Shown: positions 35,144 through 44,547, counted from the stretch's first letter. The stretch: 64,000 bases of DNA from Pseudoalteromonas rubra (GCF_000238295.3 NZ_AHCD03000020.1:248001-312000), one strand, 5' to 3'. The notes: generated by a model from the sequence alone, not told the origin. Translations and numbers: made by a program.

Positions 35144-35250
35144 GCTAACTCACCCGATTGAGAGGCTAAATGCTTTTCACCCCCGTTCCCGTGTTAGAGC
35201 TTATTTCAGGTCCTAATTTCTGTGGGGTTTAGTGAGTTAGCCTTTTTATT
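35144..35250 (+). ncRNA. Candidate structured RNA in the divergent intergenic region
   Basis: GCTAACTCAC (35144-35153) and GTGAGTTAGC (35232-35241) are perfectly complementary and close a 78-base interior, and the 3' arm is followed by CTTTTTATT. That is the layout of a small RNA or leader with a closing stem and terminator. I did not fold it and know no matching family. It lies upstream of the YgjV-like gene. Confidence 0.35.
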
Positions 35251-35378
35251 CATGTCGCTTGCATGACAGCAGTGTGCTTTATGCAAGCTAACGCCAATTA
35301 GACGAGTGCTATTATCCTGCATTCTGAGTCTTGGTGTCTACACTGAATAATGCTAACTCAACTGCGAGGAGAGAACAA

Positions 35379-35609
35379 ATGACTTGGGAACTTTTAGGTT
35401 ACGTCGCGTCCGCATTTTTAGTCGTGTCTCTCATGATGTCCAACGTGGTTAAGTTACGTTGGTTTAACCTCGCAGGGTGTATTTGCTTTACTATCTATGG
35501 GGTGATGATCACCGCCTGGCCCGTTGCACTAACTAACGGATTGCTGGCGCTGGTGAATATTTATCACCTGGCCAAGCTACACCGCTCAGATAGCGACGCT
35601 TCCTCCTGA
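35379..35609 (+). CDS. Small inner-membrane protein, YgjV-like
   Basis: A 76-residue protein with three short hydrophobic segments, beginning MTWELLGYVASAFLVVSLMM. The pattern of a first helix, a short KLRWFN loop and two more helices fits the small YgjV-like inner-membrane proteins, some of which have been wrongly labelled uroporphyrinogen decarboxylase in databases. Start at ATG 35379 has GAGGAG upstream; the longer frame from a TTG at 35331 has no membrane or family support. Function unknown. Confidence 0.75.
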   Translation: MTWELLGYVASAFLVVSLMMSNVVKLRWFNLAGCICFTIYGVMITAWPVALTNGLLALVNIYHLAKLHRSDSDASS

Positions 35610-35662
35610 CAGCGCATATCGAGCGGCTGTCCCGCCGCTCTGAGTTTCAGTCTGTTACAAGC

Positions 35663-37306
35663 TTAGTCTTGTGAATAACGTAGCTGACCTGCAATCCACG
35701 TCTGTTTGACCTGGATGTCTCTGATCTCCTGCTCTGGCACTTTAAAGTAATCTTTATCGAGTAAAATAAAGTCAGCCCACTTTCCTTGTTCCAGACTACC
35801 CAGTTTAAACTCCTGAAAAGCGGCATAGGCTGCATCTAAGGTAAACGCCTGTAGGGCCTGTGTTCGTGTCAGCCGTTCATGATTACGCCATCCCTGCTGC
35901 GGGTGGTGCTGTGCGTTCATGCGCGTGATTGCTGCATGTAAGCCATGAAACGGGTTGGCCAACTCGACTGGGAAATCTGACCCTGCTGCCACTTTACTGC
36001 CCTGTTGCAAAAAGGTTTGCCACGCGTAGGCCCCTTTGAGCTGCTCATCGGTGAGCCTTTGTTCCGCCATGTGCATATCCGAGGTAGCATGTACGGGTTG
36101 CATAGAGGGAATGATATCCAGAGTCTTAAATCTTGGGATGTCATCCGGTTCAACAATTTGTGCATGCTCAATTCGGTTTCTTAACAATTTACCACCGATG
36201 GTTTTAAAGACATTTTCATAGCTGTCCAGCACCAGCCGGTTGGCACGATCGCCAATGGCATGCGTATGCGCACTAAAGCCATGTTTTACCGCTTGCGCTA
36301 TCAATTGTTCAAGGTGCTGCGGCTGCTCAAGCATCAGGCCCCGGTAGCCCTGGCGGTCTTTGTAATCTTTCAGCAATGCAGCTCCGCGACTACCCAGCGC
36401 ACCATCCGCGTATATTTTAACACTACGAATAGACAGCATATCGCGCTTATCTTTGAATACCCCCGCTGTTAACATACTATCCAGCTGAGGGTCTGCGGCG
36501 CTGAGCATGGCATATATACGCAGCGGTAAGGTCTGGCTTTGTGAGCGGCTTTGGTAAAGTTTCCAGGTTTGTTTATCGATACCTGCATCATGTGCACTGG
36601 TTATACCCAGGCTGAGCAAATGATCACCGGCTTTATTTAGAGCCTGATTAAGGTGTGCTGTGGACGTGGGGGGGATGTGTTTTTTTACCAGGTGCTCTGC
36701 TTTGTCGATAAAAATACCGGTCGGATTCCCGGATGGGTGACGAAGGATCTCGCCGCCAGCAGGAGAGGCCGTTTTTGCATCAATCCCCGCCAATGACATC
36801 GCCATACTATTAACCCAGATGGCATGGCCATCAACCCGCGTTAAAACCACAGGGCGATCTTTGACAAATTTGTCCAGATCCGCCGCAGTTGGAAAGCGAT
36901 TAGGCGTCCAGCGTGTTTGATCCCATCCGCGGCCGAGGATCCAGCCTTTGGGGTTTTGGGTGCTAAATTCCTTAAGTTGCTGACCTACCTGCTCGACTGA
37001 ATTGGCTTCACGAATATCGAGCCGGGACAGGTTATTGCCCAAACCAATGATATGGCCATGCGCGTCAATGAGTCCTGGCAGCAAGGTCATTCCCTGACCA
37101 TCAAATTTACTGGCTTTGGGGTATTGGGCTGCAAGTTGTTTATTGCCTATCCGGACGACTTTACCATCCTTGATCACTAAGGTCGCAAAGGTCTTGATTT
37201 CGCCGCTGCGGGTGGGGGTATAACCGTTGACGTTGTGTATCAGTGTAAACTGAGCCATGCTGATCCCACTGTACAAAGTCAGGGCCAGACAAATAAACCG
37301 GATCAT
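35663..37306 (-). CDS. Exported amidohydrolase family 3 protein (YtcJ/NfdA-like)
   Basis: A 547-residue metal-dependent hydrolase with a signal peptide (first about 18 residues, ending SMAQF). Metal-site landmarks: HGH in GLIDAHGHI, HTH in SAHTHAIGD and the aspartate in AAGSDFPVE. Members act on N-substituted formamides and other amides or exoenzyme substrates, but specificity cannot be predicted. A periplasmic location is expected. It is a single gene, divergent from the DUF1543 gene. Confidence 0.88.
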   Translation of the reverse strand: MIRFICLALTLYSGISMAQFTLIHNVNGYTPTRSGEIKTFATLVIKDGKVVRIGNKQLAAQYPKASKFDGQGMTLLPGLIDAHGHIIGLGNNLSRLDIREANSVEQVGQQLKEFSTQNPKGWILGRGWDQTRWTPNRFPTAADLDKFVKDRPVVLTRVDGHAIWVNSMAMSLAGIDAKTASPAGGEILRHPSGNPTGIFIDKAEHLVKKHIPPTSTAHLNQALNKAGDHLLSLGITSAHDAGIDKQTWKLYQSRSQSQTLPLRIYAMLSAADPQLDSMLTAGVFKDKRDMLSIRSVKIYADGALGSRGAALLKDYKDRQGYRGLMLEQPQHLEQLIAQAVKHGFSAHTHAIGDRANRLVLDSYENVFKTIGGKLLRNRIEHAQIVEPDDIPRFKTLDIIPSMQPVHATSDMHMAEQRLTDEQLKGAYAWQTFLQQGSKVAAGSDFPVELANPFHGLHAAITRMNAQHHPQQGWRNHERLTRTQALQAFTLDAAYAAFQEFKLGSLEQGKWADFILLDKDYFKVPEQEIRDIQVKQTWIAGQLRYSQD

Positions 37307-37440
37307 GGCAGGAGTTTCCTTGTATTATTTTATTTCTTTAGCAACCAATACCGCATTTTGTCTTAAAAATACATCGAACTGAGACAGAAAAACGACTGTG
37401 GTAACATAAACCGATATTTGTTCATTTTATAGGGTCAATA

Positions 37441-37941
37441 ATGCAGTTATTTATGGTTTATCTGGGCGGCCGTCTGAGTGGCTGTCACATCGAAATGCAT
37501 GATATTCGTTTCGTGGTTGGTACACGTATCGAAGACACGTTTGGTGCGCTAAAGCAGCAATGGGTCGGTGACAAGGACAAAGTACACATGGACAGCTATG
37601 TCGCGCTCAGACATATCGATGGTTACCAGGTAGACCTGGTCAGTGAACCACCCGTCCAACAGCCCAATTTATATTTTGTGAATCTGGGTGGCTATCGCCA
37701 TGACAGTCTGGCTGAACAGCATGCATTTGGCTTGCTTGTTGCCCCAACAGCACAAGCAGCCAAAGCCCGTGCGCTGAACACATTACTGCCTGATACCGAA
37801 TTGCGCCATAAAGATGATTTGTATGCAGTGGATGACTGTATGGTGTTGGACCTCATCGATGGCAAGCACTATGTTCAGCTGACGCCCAGCGGTCAGTCCC
37901 AGCCCATCGCCCCGCAGTGGTTTGGCTACCATAAGTTGTGA
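37441..37941 (+). CDS. DUF1543 domain protein
   Basis: A 166-residue soluble protein made of two similar halves. It is recognised by the start MQLFMVYLGGR, the EMHDIRFVVG segment and the YFVNLGGY motif of DUF1543. The function of the family is unknown. It lies in a 134-bp divergent arrangement with the amidohydrolase and converges with a small membrane protein gene. Confidence 0.85.
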   Translation: MQLFMVYLGGRLSGCHIEMHDIRFVVGTRIEDTFGALKQQWVGDKDKVHMDSYVALRHIDGYQVDLVSEPPVQQPNLYFVNLGGYRHDSLAEQHAFGLLVAPTAQAAKARALNTLLPDTELRHKDDLYAVDDCMVLDLIDGKHYVQLTPSGQSQPIAPQWFGYHKL

Positions 37942-37959
37942 TGGCGCCTCTGCTCCGGT

Positions 37960-38163
37960 TTATTCTTCTTTATCTGCTTTAATGGCGATCCTGATAGCAA
38001 TAATGACAATCGCAAACATCAGAAAGGGCAGCGCTGCTAAGGCATATTCTGCAATATGACTGTCCTGATAGTTAGGCTGCAAAATAAAGTGGCCACCAAT
38101 ACACAAAGCGATGCTTACAAAGAGTAAAGGTAACATTTTTAGTTCTTTATTTGGTTTGCTCAT
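37960..38163 (-). CDS. Small two-helix membrane protein, hypothetical
   Basis: A 67-residue protein with two hydrophobic segments (about 10-27 and 41-60) and a charged C-terminus (KADKEE). It is not recognised. The frame is closed by a stop 18 bp from the convergent DUF1543 gene, and codon use looks ordinary. The start has only a modest ribosome binding site (CTGGGAT). Confidence 0.6.
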   Translation of the reverse strand: MSKPNKELKMLPLLFVSIALCIGGHFILQPNYQDSHIAEYALAALPFLMFAIVIIAIRIAIKADKEE

Positions 38164-38341
38164 GATCCCAGCCTGTCATTACTTTTCGTCACAGGCTTTT
38201 TAAACGAGTTGGCTCGACAACGCAAGTTAATGCGGGCGTTTCTTTGATCCAACCCCTTTTTTGCAGTGCCATTTTTTTGCACCCCTCTTCGTGATATAAC
38301 AAAGCTCAATGCCTGTCATTTATACAGTGAAGGAATGAGGA

Positions 38342-39466
38342 ATGAAGAAAAGTAAAGTTATCGTGATTAAGTTGGGGACCAGTGTGCTTACTGCCGGTAC
38401 AGATAAGCTCAATAAACCACGTATGATCGATATTGTGACTCAGTGTATGGCACTCAAACAGCAGGGTTATCTGCCCGTATTGGTGTCCAGTGGGGCAGTG
38501 GCTGCGGGCAGAGATGCGGTTGAGCACAGTGTCGGCGTTTCGATAGCAGAAAAACAAATGCTGGCGGCCATTGGACAGGGTCAGTTGATCCATTTATGGC
38601 AGTCTCTGTTTGCGCTATTTGATCAGCCTGTGGCACAACTACTGCTCACACGCGCAGATGTAGAAGATCGGGAGCGTTACCTTAATGCACGCGATACCAT
38701 AACCCAGTTGCTGAAACATCAAGTGATCCCCATTGTCAATGAGAATGATGCCGTCGCCACCTCCGAAATAAAAGTAGGGGACAACGACAACTTATCGGCG
38801 TTGGTGGCGATTCTGGCCAACGCCGATAAGCTTTTGCTGCTGACCGATCAGCCCGGCCTGTTCACGGCGGATCCCCGCAGCAACCCAAAGGCCACGTTAA
38901 TCTCTGAGGTTGAATTTATCGATCAGTCATTGATGGCGCTGGCGGGTGGGGCAGGCAGTAAACTGGGCACCGGCGGCATGTATACAAAGCTCGAAGCCGC
39001 ACGCACTGCACAGCGGGCTGGGATTGAGACCATCATTGCTAAAGGGGCAGAACCTCAGGTAATTGAACAGGTGATGGCGGGCACAGCACAAAGCACCACC
39101 TTTGTGCGCTTTGATGCGCCGCTTGAGGGACGTAAAAAGTGGCTCTTGTCAGGTCCTAAATCAACGGGCTATGTGCAATGTGACCCCGGCGCGGTGGCTG
39201 CCATTGCGCATCAGGGCGCAAGTTTATTGGCGAAGGGCATTGTTGCCATCGGCGGCGAGTTTGCACGGGGCGATGTGATTGAAGTACGTGACCTTGACAA
39301 TCAATTGCTTGCTAAGGGACTGGTCGCTTTTGATCATCAGGAAATGGATCAAATTAAACGTCTGCATAGCAGTGAAATCCCCCTGGTTTTGGGTTATCCG
39401 GCGTCTAATGTGGTGGTACATCGTGACGACCTGGTGTTGCTGGATATCTACGCCGGCTCACTCTAA
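38342..39466 (+). CDS. proB: Glutamate 5-kinase
   Basis: A 374-residue enzyme, first step of proline synthesis from glutamate. The amino-acid-kinase domain shows IKLGTSVLT, SSGAVAAGRD, NENDAV and GTGGMYTKLEAA; a C-terminal PUA domain (about 275-370) completes the usual length. Feedback inhibition by proline is known for the family. proA, which often follows proB, is not next to it here. Confidence 0.97.
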   Translation: MKKSKVIVIKLGTSVLTAGTDKLNKPRMIDIVTQCMALKQQGYLPVLVSSGAVAAGRDAVEHSVGVSIAEKQMLAAIGQGQLIHLWQSLFALFDQPVAQLLLTRADVEDRERYLNARDTITQLLKHQVIPIVNENDAVATSEIKVGDNDNLSALVAILANADKLLLLTDQPGLFTADPRSNPKATLISEVEFIDQSLMALAGGAGSKLGTGGMYTKLEAARTAQRAGIETIIAKGAEPQVIEQVMAGTAQSTTFVRFDAPLEGRKKWLLSGPKSTGYVQCDPGAVAAIAHQGASLLAKGIVAIGGEFARGDVIEVRDLDNQLLAKGLVAFDHQEMDQIKRLHSSEIPLVLGYPASNVVVHRDDLVLLDIYAGSL

Positions 39467-39594
39467 GTTTTACTCGTTGCTACCTGGCTGAGTCTGTGAT
39501 GCGCGGGCTCAGCTCAGGCACGTTATGAAGGTAGGATTGAAAGCTGGTAAATAAGCGCTAATCTTTAAGGTGGGTCTGAATACCGGGCAACTAC

Positions 39595-40548
39595 GTGACT
39601 ACTTCCACTTGCGGACACGAATACACCATTAGCTTGTTAGAGCTAAAAGAAGAGCAGGCATTGTATCAGCAGTTTTGCGACATTCTGCGGTCGCTGCTGC
39701 CAGAGCAGCCGTTGAGTTTTTTTATTCGCCCTAGCTTGTCTAACAAAGAAGCGCTCAAGCTGATCTATCAGCAACATGTCAGCGAGCCTTTGGCATTGCA
39801 AGAGATGCTTGAGAAAGCCCAGTTGTGTATGGACAAACCGGTGCTCATCAGTAAATCCTACACCTGTATGCCGTTGCGACTTGACGATCAGGTGATTGGG
39901 TTGCTGTGGATCTACGAGGCGTTAACTCCGGCTAATTGTAATTTGACTGCACATCTGATGAATGTGTTTTTTCATCAGTTGCATACCCTGGCGCTGGCTC
40001 GTATTGACCCCTTGTCTCAGTTACTCAACCGCCAGACCTTTGATGAGAAAGTCCTCGAAATCGCCTCTGGTCAGGGCTTTTTGCAACCCCGTGATGAACC
40101 GGATCCGCGTCGCTGGTATCTGGCTTTGTTCGACATAGACCATTTCAAGCGTGTCAATGACTCCTTTGGCCATGTGATAGGAGATGAAGTGATTTTATTA
40201 ACCGCTCAGTACCTGAAAGAGAATTTTCGGGCCGAAGACTATGTGTTTCGTTACGGAGGCGAGGAGTTTGCTGTTTTGTTTCAGGCGCACAATGATAGCG
40301 AAGCCCAATCTTTGTTAGACCGCGTACGTGGCGTGATTCGTTCTGTGATGTTTCCTCAGGTGGGTCAGGTAACTCTGAGTGTTGGCTTTACCGATGTGAC
40401 GGATGTTATGCAAGTGTCCGAGCTGGTAAATCAGGCCGATATGGCGTTGTATCACGCTAAACAACATGGTCGAGACAGGGTCGTTTTTTATGGCACGCTG
40501 GAGGGCCTCTCTTTGCAGGTTACGACCTCAGATATTGAACTTTTTTAA
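39595..40548 (+). CDS. Diguanylate cyclase (GGDEF) with an unassigned N-terminal domain
   Basis: A 317-residue protein, likely GTG start. Residues 1-135 form a soluble domain that may be GAF-like, but I cannot assign it. The C-terminal GGDEF domain has FDIDHFKRVNDSFGH and an intact GGEEF at 221-225, so c-di-GMP synthesis is expected. An RxxD inhibitory site (RAED, 212-215) lies five residues before the motif, implying product feedback. The ribosome binding site is weak. No membrane segment. Confidence 0.9.
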   Translation: MTTSTCGHEYTISLLELKEEQALYQQFCDILRSLLPEQPLSFFIRPSLSNKEALKLIYQQHVSEPLALQEMLEKAQLCMDKPVLISKSYTCMPLRLDDQVIGLLWIYEALTPANCNLTAHLMNVFFHQLHTLALARIDPLSQLLNRQTFDEKVLEIASGQGFLQPRDEPDPRRWYLALFDIDHFKRVNDSFGHVIGDEVILLTAQYLKENFRAEDYVFRYGGEEFAVLFQAHNDSEAQSLLDRVRGVIRSVMFPQVGQVTLSVGFTDVTDVMQVSELVNQADMALYHAKQHGRDRVVFYGTLEGLSLQVTTSDIELF

Positions 40549-40617
40549 GTCATTCGGTACCAATTTTCCGGCAATTCTGTGGTATTCTACGCGCCACAAG
40601 AATTCTGGAGTATGACA

Positions 40618-40983
40618 ATGAAATTAATCCGTATGCTGCTTGGCAGCCTGATTTTACTGTTTGATTTTATCTTTACCCCGCGCAGTAAAAAGCGCCCTGC
40701 AGAGGCGCAAGCCAAGTTGGATGCGCAAACCGCCAAACTGAAACTGTATCAATTCAAAGGGTGCCCATTCTGCGTTAAGGTGCGTCGTGCCGCTAAGCGG
40801 GAAGGCCTGAAACTGGAAACCCGTGATGCCAAGAATAATCAGGCATATCGTCAGGAGCTGCAAGAGCAGGGGGGCAGAATCAAAGTACCTTGCCTGAGGA
40901 TTGAAGAGCAGAACCAGGTAACCTGGTTGTATGAATCGAACGACATTGTTGACTATTTACAAAAGCTTGAGCAAGCCGCTTAA
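40618..40983 (+). CDS. Membrane-anchored glutaredoxin
   Basis: A 121-residue protein. Residues 4-20 form a hydrophobic anchor, then a basic/Q-rich linker, then a glutaredoxin domain with the dithiol active site CPFC at 49-52, KVPCLRIEE and the glutathione-site end YESNDIVDYL. It probably reduces disulfides or glutathionylated proteins at the inner membrane. Start at ATG 40618 is set by TGGAG 7 bases upstream; ATG 40612 is too close. Confidence 0.88.
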   Translation: MKLIRMLLGSLILLFDFIFTPRSKKRPAEAQAKLDAQTAKLKLYQFKGCPFCVKVRRAAKREGLKLETRDAKNNQAYRQELQEQGGRIKVPCLRIEEQNQVTWLYESNDIVDYLQKLEQAA

Positions 40984-41084
40984 TCACGACATCCGGCACA
41001 CTGGCTGTCAGCGGTTTGCCCGTACAAGGGGCTATGCTAGCATTAGCCCCATGACCTCATTAGACACAATTTAAGAGAAAAAAC

Positions 41085-42572
41085 ATGACTATCCGCACGC
41101 GTGTTGCACCGTCACCGACGGGCGATCCCCACTTAGGCACAGCCTATATTGCGTTATTCAACTACTGTTTTGCCAAGCAGCAAGGTGGTGAATTTGTTCT
41201 GCGTATCGAAGATACCGATCAACAAAGAAGTACCCCGGAGTCAGAGCAAGCAATTATGGACAGCCTGCGTTGGCTTGGCCTGGAGTGGGATCACGGACCG
41301 GATGTCGGCGGTGACTTTGGTCCTTACCGTCAGTCTGAACGCAGTGACTTATATAAAAAATATGCCCATCAGCTGGTGGAAGAAGGCAAAGCGTTTTACT
41401 GTTTTGCAACGGCCCAAGAGCTCGACGAAATGCGTGAGCAGCAAATGGCCGAGGGTTTACGTCCTAAATATGATGGTCGTGGTCTGAAACTGACTCAGGA
41501 AGAAATACAGGCAAACCTGGATGCGGGCAAACCTTATGTGATCCGTATGATGATCCCAGAAGAAGGCAGCTTTAAATTTGACGACTACCTGCGTGGTGAG
41601 ATTGAGATCCCGTGGGAAAATGTCGACATGCAGGTGCTACTGAAAGCGGATGGCTTCCCAACTTACTTCCTGGCCAACGTGGTTGACGATCACCATATGC
41701 AGATCAGCCATATCTTCCGTGGTGAAGAGTGGATCAACTCAGCGCCGAAACTGCTCAAGCTGTATGAAGACTTTGGCTGGCAAGCGCCGGTTCTTGGCCA
41801 CCTGCCATTACTGCGTAACCCGGATAAGTCGAAATTGTCTAAGCGTAAGAACCCGACTTCTATTAACTACTATAAAGAAATGGGTTACCTGCCAGAAGCG
41901 GTCCTGAACTATCTGGGCCGAATGGGCTGGTCTATGCCTGATGAGCGTGAGAAGTTTACGCTGGCCGAGATGATTGAACACTTCGACATGAAGCGCGTGT
42001 CTTTGGGTGGTCCGGTATTTGATATCGACAAGTTAAGCTGGCTAAATGGTCTGTGGATCCGTGAAGATCTCAGCGATGAACAGCTGATTGAACGCTTTGT
42101 TGACTGGAAGCTCAATGGCCAGATGTTAGCGCGAGTGCTGCCAGAAGCGAAAACCCGCATCAATACTTTGTCTGATTTGGTTGGTCTGGCAGGTCACTTT
42201 GTTGGTGGGATCCCTGAGTATGATCCGGCACTATTAACTGCGGGCAAAGCAGAAGAAGAGACCGTGCGTCAGGCACTACAGTTCTTTATCTGGGAACTGG
42301 ACAAGCTGCGTCAGTGGAACAAGAGTGAAGTGTTCGCCGTGGCTAAGTCTGTAGCGACCTTCCACGAGTTGAAGATTAAGGACTTCCTGGAGCCCATCTT
42401 CGTTGCCATTACCGGCAAGACCTCGTCGACCTCTGTGGTGGATGCCATGGAGATCCTGGGATCTGACTTGTCTCGTGCGCGCTTACGGGTGGCATTAAAC
42501 CACCTGGGTGTGTCTAAGAAGCAAGCAAAGAAGCTGGAAAAAGCATACCGTGAATACCCAAGCATAGGGTAA
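41085..42572 (+). CDS. gltX: Glutamyl-tRNA synthetase
   Basis: A 495-residue class I synthetase. The HIGH-type motif reads PSPTGDPHLGT and the KMSKS-type motif KLSKRKNP. The anticodon-binding C-terminal domain is complete. It charges tRNA-Glu for translation and tetrapyrrole synthesis. A strong bidirectional terminator follows, shared with the convergent ohrR-like gene. Confidence 0.98.
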   Translation: MTIRTRVAPSPTGDPHLGTAYIALFNYCFAKQQGGEFVLRIEDTDQQRSTPESEQAIMDSLRWLGLEWDHGPDVGGDFGPYRQSERSDLYKKYAHQLVEEGKAFYCFATAQELDEMREQQMAEGLRPKYDGRGLKLTQEEIQANLDAGKPYVIRMMIPEEGSFKFDDYLRGEIEIPWENVDMQVLLKADGFPTYFLANVVDDHHMQISHIFRGEEWINSAPKLLKLYEDFGWQAPVLGHLPLLRNPDKSKLSKRKNPTSINYYKEMGYLPEAVLNYLGRMGWSMPDEREKFTLAEMIEHFDMKRVSLGGPVFDIDKLSWLNGLWIREDLSDEQLIERFVDWKLNGQMLARVLPEAKTRINTLSDLVGLAGHFVGGIPEYDPALLTAGKAEEETVRQALQFFIWELDKLRQWNKSEVFAVAKSVATFHELKIKDFLEPIFVAITGKTSSTSVVDAMEILGSDLSRARLRVALNHLGVSKKQAKKLEKAYREYPSIG

Positions 42573-42630
42573 CGGCGAACAACTCACATTATGCCCTTCA
42601 GATTGACGGGATAATGAATCGGGTTGGAAT

Positions 42631-42660
42631 AAAAGGCTGAACTGAGGTTCAGCCTTTTTT
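42631..42660. terminator. Bidirectional terminator between gltX and the MarR gene
   Basis: AAAGGCTGAAC, loop TGAG, GTTCAGCCTTTTTT: 11-bp stem with A and T runs on either side. Confidence 0.9.
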
Positions 42661-42664
42661 ATGG

Positions 42665-43108
42665 CTAATCAGCATCTGACTGACTCGTTAAAAAGCCATC
42701 CAGGAGTGCCTTGAGCTGTTGCAGATCTGCCAGTGGCATTTTGGTTTGTGCCAGCATTTGTTGGGGAATGCAGCTACACTCAGCCTCCAGTGCTTTGCCT
42801 TTTTCTGTGAGGTAAATATGGCACTGGCGCTCATCACGTTCTGAGCGCTCCCGCGTGACTAATGCTTGTTGAGCTAGGCGTTTAAGCAGTGGTGTAAGTG
42901 TGTTGCTATTGAGTTGCGCGCGTTTGCCAATTTCTCCCACCAGTAACCCATCCTGCTGCCAGAGGATCATCAGTACAATATATTGCGGATACGTCAGGCC
43001 GCGCGCCTTTAACAGCGGTTGATAAAGCCGGGTGACCTGCCGCGATGCGGCATACAGGCTAAAACACAGTTGATTGTCCAGACGTAGTTCCGTGGGCTGC
43101 TCTTTCAT
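42665..43108 (-). CDS. ohrR: MarR-family peroxide-sensing regulator (OhrR-like)
   Basis: A 147-residue winged-helix repressor with a cysteine at position 15 in the DNQLCFSLY context, the residue that OhrR proteins oxidise with organic hydroperoxides. The winged helix shows IGKRAQLNSNTLTPLLKRL and RDERQCHIYLT. It is 1 bp downstream of a glutathione peroxidase gene, so the two are cotranscribed, probably autoregulated through the palindrome at 43608-43629. The usual ohr partner gene is not here. Confidence 0.85.
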   Translation of the reverse strand: MKEQPTELRLDNQLCFSLYAASRQVTRLYQPLLKARGLTYPQYIVLMILWQQDGLLVGEIGKRAQLNSNTLTPLLKRLAQQALVTRERSERDERQCHIYLTEKGKALEAECSCIPQQMLAQTKMPLADLQQLKALLDGFLTSQSDAD

Positions 43109-43109
43109 T

Positions 43110-43592
43110 TTATGCGCTTAATGCCTTTTCGATGTCTTTGCTTATTTTCTCAGGTTTTGTTGTTGGCGCATAGCGTGCTAATGGCTGGCCATCTTTACCC
43201 AGCAGGAATTTAGTAAAGTTCCATTTAATTTTATTACCAAACAGGCCGGGCAGGGCGTCTTTGAGATAAGCATACAACGGGTGTGCCTGCGCACCATTGA
43301 CGTCGATTTTTTCCATCATCTGAAAATCCACCCCATAGTTGATCAGGCAGCCTTGCTGTATCTCGGTGGCACTGCCGGGCTCCTGCTGGCCAAACTGGTT
43401 ACAGGGAAAGCCAATGATGCTCAGGCCCTGCGAACCATATTGCTCATGCAGCGCCTGAAGTCCCTCATATTGGGGGGTCAATCCGCACTGGCTGGCAGTA
43501 TTAACAACCAGCACGACTCGGCCTTGCAGGCTGCTAAACTCAAACGGTTGCCCTTGCAGTGTATTTGCACTGAACTCATATAGTGTTGTCAT
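43110..43592 (-). CDS. Glutathione peroxidase family protein (cysteine type)
   Basis: A 160-residue thiol peroxidase with the catalytic cysteine at 36 (NTASQCGLTPQY), the FPCNQFGQQEP motif and the KWNFTKFL motif with the active-site tryptophan. It is a cysteine enzyme, not selenocysteine, so it may use thioredoxin or glutathione. It removes hydroperoxides. First gene of the operon with ohrR. Confidence 0.95.
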   Translation of the reverse strand: MTTLYEFSANTLQGQPFEFSSLQGRVVLVVNTASQCGLTPQYEGLQALHEQYGSQGLSIIGFPCNQFGQQEPGSATEIQQGCLINYGVDFQMMEKIDVNGAQAHPLYAYLKDALPGLFGNKIKWNFTKFLLGKDGQPLARYAPTTKPEKISKDIEKALSA

Positions 43593-43607
43593 TTAAAATC
43601 TCTCAAG

Positions 43608-43629
43608 ATTATATCGTGTGCGATATAAT
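43608..43629 (-). promoter_or_regulatory. Palindromic operator upstream of gpx-ohrR
   Basis: ATTATATCG, TGTG, CGATATAAT: perfect 9-bp arms, 16 bp before the gpx start codon. Size, A/T-rich arms and position suit a MarR/OhrR dimer site overlapping the promoter. Confidence 0.72.
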
Positions 43630-43677
43630 TTAGAGTAACAGACCAGATAGATCAAGTTTTATTCAGTCACAGCTTGT

Positions 43678-44547
43678 CTATGTGGACTGAAACCGCTCCA
43701 AGAGAAAGTCGATGAGCAGGCGCACGCGATAGGGCATGAGATCTTTACGTGGATAAACCAGCCAGGAGGCGTTGTCGGTGACCTGAAACTCATCCAGTAG
43801 GCTGATCAGTGCACCAGAGGCGAGATGCGGCTCGACAATGTCGCGTGCCAGATGGGAGATCCCCAATCCTTGCAGGCAGGCCTGTAACAGGGCATGTGGG
43901 TGATTCGTTCGCCAGTTGCCGTTGATTTTGACTTCTTCAATCTCACCATCAATGATAAAGCGCCATCGATTATTTGCAGCCAGCAGGCAATTATGCTGAG
44001 CCAGCTCATGGGGGTGTGTGGGGGCTGGGTGAGCATCAAGGTAACGAGGGCTGGCAGCCAGGGTCATTGGTCGGGGTGTCAGCTTACGGGCGATGAGACT
44101 GGAGTCGCGCATGCGGCCAAAGCGGATCGCCAGATCAAAGCCATCTTCAACCAGATCAACGTTGCGGTTGTTGAAATCAATCTCAACGGTCACTTCCGGA
44201 TACTGAAGGCAAAACTCGGCAATCACTGGCGCAACCGTATTGGCCACGAAATCCCCGGCACCGGTAATGCGAATGTGTCCTTTCGGTATTTGTTGACCAC
44301 CTAATAGCTGATCATTGGCTTCGCTGAGCTCTTGCTGGATCAGTTTGAGTTTGGCCGCATAATGCTTGCCTGCGTCAGTCAGATTGATGCTGCGTGTGGT
44401 GCGTTGCAGCAACAAAGTGCCCAGTCGCTGCTCCAGTTGTTGGATTTGGCGGCTCACATGTGAAGTTGATACATCCAGTGCCTGAGCGGCTTTACTGAAA
44501 CTGCCCTGCTCAACGACGGCGAGAAAGATATCCAGCCCTTGCCACAT
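43678..44547 (-). CDS. LysR-family transcriptional regulator
   Basis: A 289-residue regulator with an N-terminal helix-turn-helix (SFSKAAQALDVSTSHVSRQI) and a periplasmic-binding-protein-like effector domain. It lies divergently 152 bp from the YqhD-like alcohol dehydrogenase gene, the standard layout for a LysR protein controlling its neighbour. A T-N11-A motif was not pinpointed. The effector is unknown. Confidence 0.9.
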   Translation of the reverse strand: MWQGLDIFLAVVEQGSFSKAAQALDVSTSHVSRQIQQLEQRLGTLLLQRTTRSINLTDAGKHYAAKLKLIQQELSEANDQLLGGQQIPKGHIRITGAGDFVANTVAPVIAEFCLQYPEVTVEIDFNNRNVDLVEDGFDLAIRFGRMRDSSLIARKLTPRPMTLAASPRYLDAHPAPTHPHELAQHNCLLAANNRWRFIIDGEIEEVKINGNWRTNHPHALLQACLQGLGISHLARDIVEPHLASGALISLLDEFQVTDNASWLVYPRKDLMPYRVRLLIDFLLERFQST

